In this document: piece after piece, positions 6,507-9,182 of the stretch | How positions within the stretch are numbered: position 1 is the first letter of the stretch | How the letters are laid out: every line of letters starts with the position of its first letter | Assembly (NCBI GenBank): GCA_934086145.1 | Contig: CAKOHV010000039.1 | Location: 1 to 9,182, forward strand | DNA length: 9,182 nucleotides | Direction of reading: 5' to 3' | DNA from: an uncultured Bacilli bacterium | GTDB lineage: Bacteria; Bacillota_I; Bacilli_A; RF39; UBA660 | Made by a program: the position numbers and the translations under genes | Notes under the pieces: model-generated | The model's input: the letters and a program-made list of their open reading frames with translations, nothing else | Databases searched by the model: none | What the model was told of the DNA's origin: nothing

Positions 6507-6563
6507 CTCCTTATTTTAGGGACTCTGGAAACTTTTTTTTGTAAAAGCCCATAAAATAAGGAG
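6507..6563. repeat. Long inverted repeat with perfect 12-bp arms
   Basis: CTCCTTATTTTA (6507-6518) is inverted exactly as TAAAATAAGGAG (6552-6563). It is extended inward by GGG/CCC after a single bulged A, with a 26-base loop. It lies just upstream of the TATAAT of the 233-aa gene. The arm sequence resembles the CCTTATTT loops of the terminators nearby. It could be an operator, a transcript hairpin or a recombination structure. Confidence 0.65.
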
Positions 6564-6594
6564 TTCTTAACTGCCAATCCGTAAAAATATGCCA

Positions 6595-6644
6595 TTTAGA
6601 TACGAATTATCTGTAAAAAATCGTATTTAAAATCGTATCTAAAA
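6595..6644. repeat. Cluster of four 12-bp-type repeats (left of SEC-C copy D)
   Basis: The cluster holds an inverted copy TTTAGATACG (6595-6604), a degenerate TTATCTGTAAA (6607-6617), TCGTATTTAAAA (6621-6632) and TCGTATCTAAAA (6633-6644). The last two are head to tail with a 12-bp period. This is the densest cluster and lies nearest the integrase gene, as expected if the integrase or its partner binds it. Confidence 0.6.
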
Positions 6645-6684
6645 AGTGTTTTTTATAAAATATTGAATTTTTGCCTATGTAAAG

Positions 6685-6723
6685 AAAAACTCGCAAGCCC
6701 TTTATTTATAAGGCTTTGCGAGC
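6685..6723 (-). terminator. Rho-independent terminator after SEC-C copy D
   Basis: On the minus strand GCTCGCAAAGCC (6723-6712) pairs with GGCTTGCGAGT (6699-6689) with one bulged A, followed by TTTTTC (6690-6685). It begins directly at the TAA of copy D and closes the integrase-side transcript before the 233-aa gene. Confidence 0.9.
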
Positions 6724-6783
6724 TTATTTACCACAACACTGTTTATACTTGCGTCCTGAGCCACATGTTGTAAGAACTCCCAT
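6724..6783 (-). pseudogene. SEC-C tail copy D, with a possible 19-aa mini-ORF; putative integrase-proximal att site
   Basis: An ATG at 6783 would give MGVLTTCGSGRKYKQCCGK and TAA. No ribosome binding site precedes it; the upstream DNA is an AT-only repeat. The codon choices (TCA Ser, CGC Arg, GGT Gly) match copy C and differ from A and B. It lies 258 bases past the stop of the integrase gene, a usual distance for the attachment site beside an integrase gene. I therefore propose it as one end of the integrated element. Confidence 0.65.
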
Positions 6784-6896
6784 ATTTATAATACTTATAA
6801 TATTTATAATATTATTGATATTTCAAGGCTTTACCGTCTTGGTAACCTATTATATTTATAATATTTATAGTATTTTTGTTATTATAAATATTCCTC
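6784..6896. repeat. AT-only repeat tract (TATTTATAATATT units)
   Basis: Two AT-only stretches (about 6784-6822 and 6849-6892) share the unit TATTTATAATATT (near 6802 and 6854), with several shorter variants, separated by a mixed segment. It holds no gene; the plus-strand frame across it is hydrophobic low-complexity sequence. Such a bendable or easily melted tract between an integrase gene and its site could help form the recombination complex (inference). Confidence 0.55.
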
Positions 6897-6898
6897 TA

Positions 6899-6927
6899 TT
6901 GCAAACAAATTGCAAACAATGTTTGCA
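6899..6927. repeat. TTGCAAACAA direct pair plus inverted third copy
   Basis: TTGCAAACAA occurs at 6899-6908 and 6910-6919, an 11-bp period. The second copy overlaps a perfect 8-bp inverted repeat, TGCAAACA-A-TGTTTGCA (6911-6927). It lies between the integrase stop and the SEC-C site. The one-turn spacing is typical of integrase arm sites or excisionase sites. The protein that binds is not known. Confidence 0.6.
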
Positions 6928-6971
6928 TTCATTTACTGAAGTCATTATATTCTCTATATATAACAAATGCC

Positions 6972-6998
6972 AATGTGCGTTTTCTGTTTTTGCACATT
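6972..6998. terminator. Possible weak hairpin past the integrase gene
   Basis: AATGTGC (6972-6978) is inverted as GCACATT (6992-6998) with a 13-base loop, 44 bases past the integrase stop. On the minus strand no clean T run follows (TGGCATTTG), so it is a poor terminator. The one at 6685-6723 is the likely end of the transcript. Confidence 0.35.
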
Positions 6999-7041
6999 TA
7001 TTATACTATAAATATTTATTTTTATCAATGGATCTGTCGGA

Positions 7042-8310
7042 TTATTCATATTTAATAATTTCTTCTATAATTTCAGATTTTGTTATCTTATCAAAAACAT
7101 CAGTTGCTAATCGTCTAGATTTTTCTGTACTTGAAATATAATAATTTTCCGTTGTTTCTACATTTCTATGTCCAAGTATATCAGCAACATCTCTTATCTC
7201 AATTCCATTAGTTAATATCTTAGTTGCATAACTTCCTCTTAAATCATAGAATCTACATTTTTCAATTCCTAACTCATTATGAATGATTTTAAATGGATAT
7301 CTTGTTAAATCAGTCCCTACATATAAACCATTTTCTTTTGTAAATACAAGATTGATTTTTTCTTTATATTTTTTTGTATTATCATTTATTACTATTCTTC
7401 TTTCTACTGCTTTACCATATTCATTTATAACATCTTCAATATGATAGTAATTATATTTTTTACCATATAACTTTTGATATAGTTGTTGTTTTTTCTGATA
7501 ATTTTTTAATGCATTTAATAATGTTTCGCTAATATGAATTATTCTTTTTCCTGCGAAAGTTTTAGTTGACCCTATAAACCATCTCCCCTTTTCATCTTTA
7601 GGTTTATCATAAACATTATGTTTGATTGATATTGTTCCATTTTCTAAATCAATATCTTCCCAAGTTAATGCAAATACCTCTCCAGTTCTCATTCCAGTAT
7701 AACAAGATGTTAAAAACGCACAAGTAAATGTTTCATTATCTTTAAATCTATTTAAGATAGTGTCAATTTCTTCTTGTGAATATAAATGTTTAATATCTTC
7801 CTTTTCTTTATCCAATCTTGGAAGTCGTAATGTTATTGCTGGATTATATTTAAGAAATCCATATAAATCACAAGCATCACGAAAAGAACCTTTTACAACT
7901 TTCAATATACTTTTAAAATATGCTCTTGAAAAATCATATTCCTCGCACAATTCTGTTATAAAAGTATTTAATCTTACACTCGTTATTGTTGATAATCTAT
8001 ACTTACCTATATATGGTTTAATATACTTTTTAATTAAAGTTTCATAGGCTTGTATGGTGTTATATTTCAGATTAGTTTTACAATAGTTATTTAACCAATA
8101 ATCAAGATAATCCGAATAGGATATTTTTTGTTCTTTAAAAGGAACTCCTGCATTTTGGTATTCTGTGTATGCTTGAGTTCCAGCCTCTATTGCTTCTGCT
8201 TTAGTTCTAAATCCAGACTTATTTATAAATTTTCTTTTTCCTTTTACAGGAGCAATTTCAAACTGATACTGATATACTTTCCCTCTCTTTTGAACATTAA
8301 CACTCCCCAT
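7042..8310 (-). CDS. int: Tyrosine recombinase (phage/ICE-type integrase)
   Basis: This 422-aa protein has the three-domain layout of Tn916-like integrases. Residues about 5-50 (VYQYQFEIAPVKGKRKF, then SGFRTKAEAIEA) resemble the AP2-like arm-binding domain. Residues 62-160 are the SAM-like core-binding domain (SYSDYLDYWL), and about 175-400 the catalytic domain. Catalytic residues visible are R208 (TGMRTGE), K250 (STKTF), R358 (YDLRGS), H381 (LGHRN) and the nucleophile Y390 (nine residues after H381, as in XerD). The usual His of HxxR is Tyr 355. GGAGG (8325-8321), inside the end of xis, is ten bases from the ATG; xis ends two bases before it, so the two are co-translated. It would integrate and excise the element, and by position may act on the SEC-C blocks. 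The family is certain; the target site is inference. Confidence 0.95.
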   Translation of the reverse strand: MGSVNVQKRGKVYQYQFEIAPVKGKRKFINKSGFRTKAEAIEAGTQAYTEYQNAGVPFKEQKISYSDYLDYWLNNYCKTNLKYNTIQAYETLIKKYIKPYIGKYRLSTITSVRLNTFITELCEEYDFSRAYFKSILKVVKGSFRDACDLYGFLKYNPAITLRLPRLDKEKEDIKHLYSQEEIDTILNRFKDNETFTCAFLTSCYTGMRTGEVFALTWEDIDLENGTISIKHNVYDKPKDEKGRWFIGSTKTFAGKRIIHISETLLNALKNYQKKQQLYQKLYGKKYNYYHIEDVINEYGKAVERRIVINDNTKKYKEKINLVFTKENGLYVGTDLTRYPFKIIHNELGIEKCRFYDLRGSYATKILTNGIEIRDVADILGHRNVETTENYYISSTEKSRRLATDVFDKITKSEIIEEIIKYE

Positions 8311-8312
8311 TA

Positions 8313-8537
8313 CTAATTTTCCTCCATTAAATCTAATCTTGTAATTAAATCTAAATTAGTAAAATCTTTACCCTGATTTTCTACAAGAAACTGTTCCAAA
8401 GTTGTTTTTAATATTTTAATACTTCCTAATTTAATAGCGGGAAGATATCCTTTCTCGATTAGTTTATAAACATAGTTTGGACTGGTATGAATTATTTTGG
8501 CAACTTCTTGTACTGTGTAAATCATTGTTTCATTCAT
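8313..8537 (-). CDS. xis: Excisionase-like helix-turn-helix protein
   Basis: This 74-aa protein consists almost entirely of a winged HTH of the excisionase/MerR-like type. It runs from YTVQEVAKIIHTS (residues 7-19), the first helix-turn, through PNYVYKLIEKGYLPAIKLG, the recognition helix and wing, to TTLEQFL. Proteins of this family bind DNA next to integrase sites and turn the integrase towards excision, or act as small regulators. The start overlaps the mazF stop (ATGA, 8537-8534), and AGGAGG at 8550-8545 is seven bases upstream. The gene ends two bases before int. The pairing with int makes excisionase the best reading; a transcription regulator role is not excluded. Confidence 0.85.
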   Translation of the reverse strand: MNETMIYTVQEVAKIIHTSPNYVYKLIEKGYLPAIKLGSIKILKTTLEQFLVENQGKDFTNLDLITRLDLMEEN

Positions 8538-8932
8538 CTTTTCTCCTCCTTCTTTATTAAATTATCAATATACGAAGCAATATCAATTTGAAAAGAACAG
8601 ATTAGTGCCTTATCAATTTCTTGAATTTTTTCTTCATTCAAAGAGCATAAAAAACTTCCAAGTCTTGACTTATCTAAAACTCTAATTTGCTCCATTAAAA
8701 TTATTGAATCATGTGTAATCCTTTTATCTTTTTCTAAATAGACGTGGGTTTTTAATTTTGGCTTGGAATTTACTTTACTCGTTATTGGCGCGATTAAAAC
8801 AACAGGGCTACATTTATTTGCTAAATCATTTTGAACTATTACCACCGGTCTAGTTCCATTTTGCTCACAACCAACGATTGGATTTAATGAAGCATAATAA
8901 ATATCCCCCTTTTGAATATCTGATTTAATCAT
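8534..8932 (-). CDS. mazF: MazF/PemK-type endoribonuclease toxin
   Basis: From the ATG at 8932 this is 132 aa. The frame is open further upstream to 8974, but the longer start has no homology, overlaps the preceding gene by 50 bases and lacks an SD. KGDIYYASLNPIVGCEQ (residues 8-24), GTRPVVIVQND (26-36) and APITS (48-52) line up with Bacillus MazF. R28 and T51 correspond to the catalytic Arg and Thr (R25 and T48 there). ILMEQIRVLDKSRLG is also a family block. MazF proteins cut mRNA at short sequences and are held by an antitoxin encoded just upstream. Here the upstream gene is the 67-aa protein, which overlaps it by eight bases and does not look like AbrB-type MazE. Placement between that gene and xis-int is unusual and ties the toxin to the recombination operon. 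Confidence 0.92.
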   Translation of the reverse strand: MIKSDIQKGDIYYASLNPIVGCEQNGTRPVVIVQNDLANKCSPVVLIAPITSKVNSKPKLKTHVYLEKDKRITHDSIILMEQIRVLDKSRLGSFLCSLNEEKIQEIDKALICSFQIDIASYIDNLIKKEEKR

Positions 8933-9128
8933 CTTTCTTTTCAACTTTATATATAATGCGTGGTGGTCTATCATTAAATAGATTTAAAACATTTAATTTT
9001 TTGTCTTTTAAATAATCTGTTAAAACACGATTAACATCTTCCTGTGCCTTTTTCATACTTGTTTGTGAATGATCCATAGTTGTTTCAAATATCAATTTAA
9101 CTTTAACTTTATAATTTTTTCTTTTCAT
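8925..9128 (-). CDS. 67-aa small basic protein, possible antitoxin or regulator
   Basis: I do not recognise a named family. The ATG at 9128 was chosen over the upstream one at 9161 because AAGGAGG (9143-9137) sits eight bases before it. The protein starts with a basic strand (KRKNYKVKVKLIFET), then an amphipathic helix (about residues 21-40, with KKAQEDVNRVLTDYL), and ends in a second strand with PPRIIYKVEKKDD. That is a small alpha/beta pattern. It overlaps mazF by eight bases (stop at 8925), so the two are translationally coupled. The location is that of an antitoxin, but there is no AbrB or ribbon-helix-helix signature, so an element-specific regulator is equally possible. Confidence 0.75.
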   Translation of the reverse strand: MKRKNYKVKVKLIFETTMDHSQTSMKKAQEDVNRVLTDYLKDKKLNVLNLFNDRPPRIIYKVEKKDD

Positions 9129-9136
9129 TAAAATTT

Positions 9137-9143
9137 CCTCCTT
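9137..9143 (-). promoter_or_regulatory. Strong ribosome binding site of the int operon's first visible gene
   Basis: AAGGAGG on the minus strand, eight bases before the ATG at 9128, fixes the start of the 67-aa protein. The 39 bases between it and the window edge hold no clear -10/-35 pair, so the promoter probably lies at or beyond 9182. Confidence 0.8.
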
Positions 9144-9182
9144 AATATGTAAAAAAGCCAAAGTACATATAAATACCTTGAC

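Larger units (their letters stand above)
6724..9182 (-). mobile_element. Left part of an integrative element (int-xis-mazF module)
   Basis: An integrase and excisionase pair lies next to a site that carries a foreign gene end (SEC-C copy D) and arm-like repeats. This is the layout of the end of an integrative element or prophage-type island. The other end is not in the window and should lie to the right of 9182, where the target gene's 5' part is expected if the SEC-C model is right. The left boundary at or near 6724-6783 is inferred; no direct repeat pair defining both ends can be seen. Confidence 0.6.

Noticed and set aside
6716..7141. 141-aa plus-strand hydrophobic frame
   Set aside because: It is antisense to SEC-C copy D and the 3' end of int, and is made of AT-only repeats that translate to Ile/Phe/Tyr runs. 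No SD.
7760..8316. Plus-strand frames of 95 aa and 62 aa
   Set aside because: Both lie fully or almost fully antisense within the integrase gene and have no SD or family signature.
8534..8537. Mollicutes code with TGA as Trp
   Set aside because: TGA ends mazF in an ATGA overlap with xis that has its own SD, and reading frames behave normally under the standard bacterial code.
8534..8974. Longer mazF start at 8974
   Set aside because: The extra 14 residues have no family similarity and no SD, and they overlap the upstream gene. The ATG at 8932 matches the family N-terminus.

Overview
The window is AT-rich DNA with AGGAGG-type ribosome binding sites, Rho-independent terminators and TGA used as a stop (mazF ends in an ATGA overlap). 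This points to a low-GC Bacillota (Firmicutes), probably a commensal-type Clostridia or Erysipelotrichia-like organism; the sequence alone does not fix the genus. Every gene I can support lies on the minus strand, so the biological reading direction is from 9182 down to 1.

Layout in transcription order. (i) 9128-7042 is a compact integration module: a 67-aa small protein, a MazF-type endoribonuclease, an excisionase-like HTH protein and a 422-aa tyrosine integrase, with overlapping or nearly touching reading frames. (ii) 5771-6472 encodes an unrecognised 233-aa cytosolic protein. (iii) 3778-5328 encodes a cytosolic protein with a GH10 (endo-xylanase type) domain behind an unknown N-terminal region. 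(iv) 897-3398 encodes an 833-aa protein with two RN-x-LAH motifs, best read as a tandem-HEPN ribonuclease and a candidate anti-phage effector. (v) 1-538 is the 5' part of a GNAT acetyltransferase that runs off the window.

The most unusual feature lies between the genes. Each of the four gaps left of the integrase (539-896, 3399-3777, 5329-5770, 6473-7041) contains the same composite block in the same orientation: a short coding tail that ends in the SEC-C zinc-binding peptide CGSG(K/R)KYKxCCGK plus a TAA stop, directly followed by a GC-stemmed terminator. Copies of a 12-bp motif, consensus ACGTATCTAAAA, often in tandem with an 11-12 bp period, lie beside or on both sides of it. No complete SEC-C gene is present. 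The tails differ at synonymous positions, including AGT versus TCA serine codons, but keep the peptide.

My interpretation (inference) is that these are attachment-site scars. An integrase that targets the 3' end of a SEC-C gene (SecA is the best known) would leave a displaced 3' end plus terminator at each insertion. The 12-bp repeats would be arm-type sites for the AP2-like N-terminal domain of the integrase. The result would be a tandem, integron-like array of mostly single-gene cargo units (GNAT, tandem-HEPN, GH10-like, unknown), with the integrase unit inserted nearest the missing target gene, which should lie to the right of position 9182. A MITE-like dispersed repeat that has captured a SEC-C tail is the main alternative.
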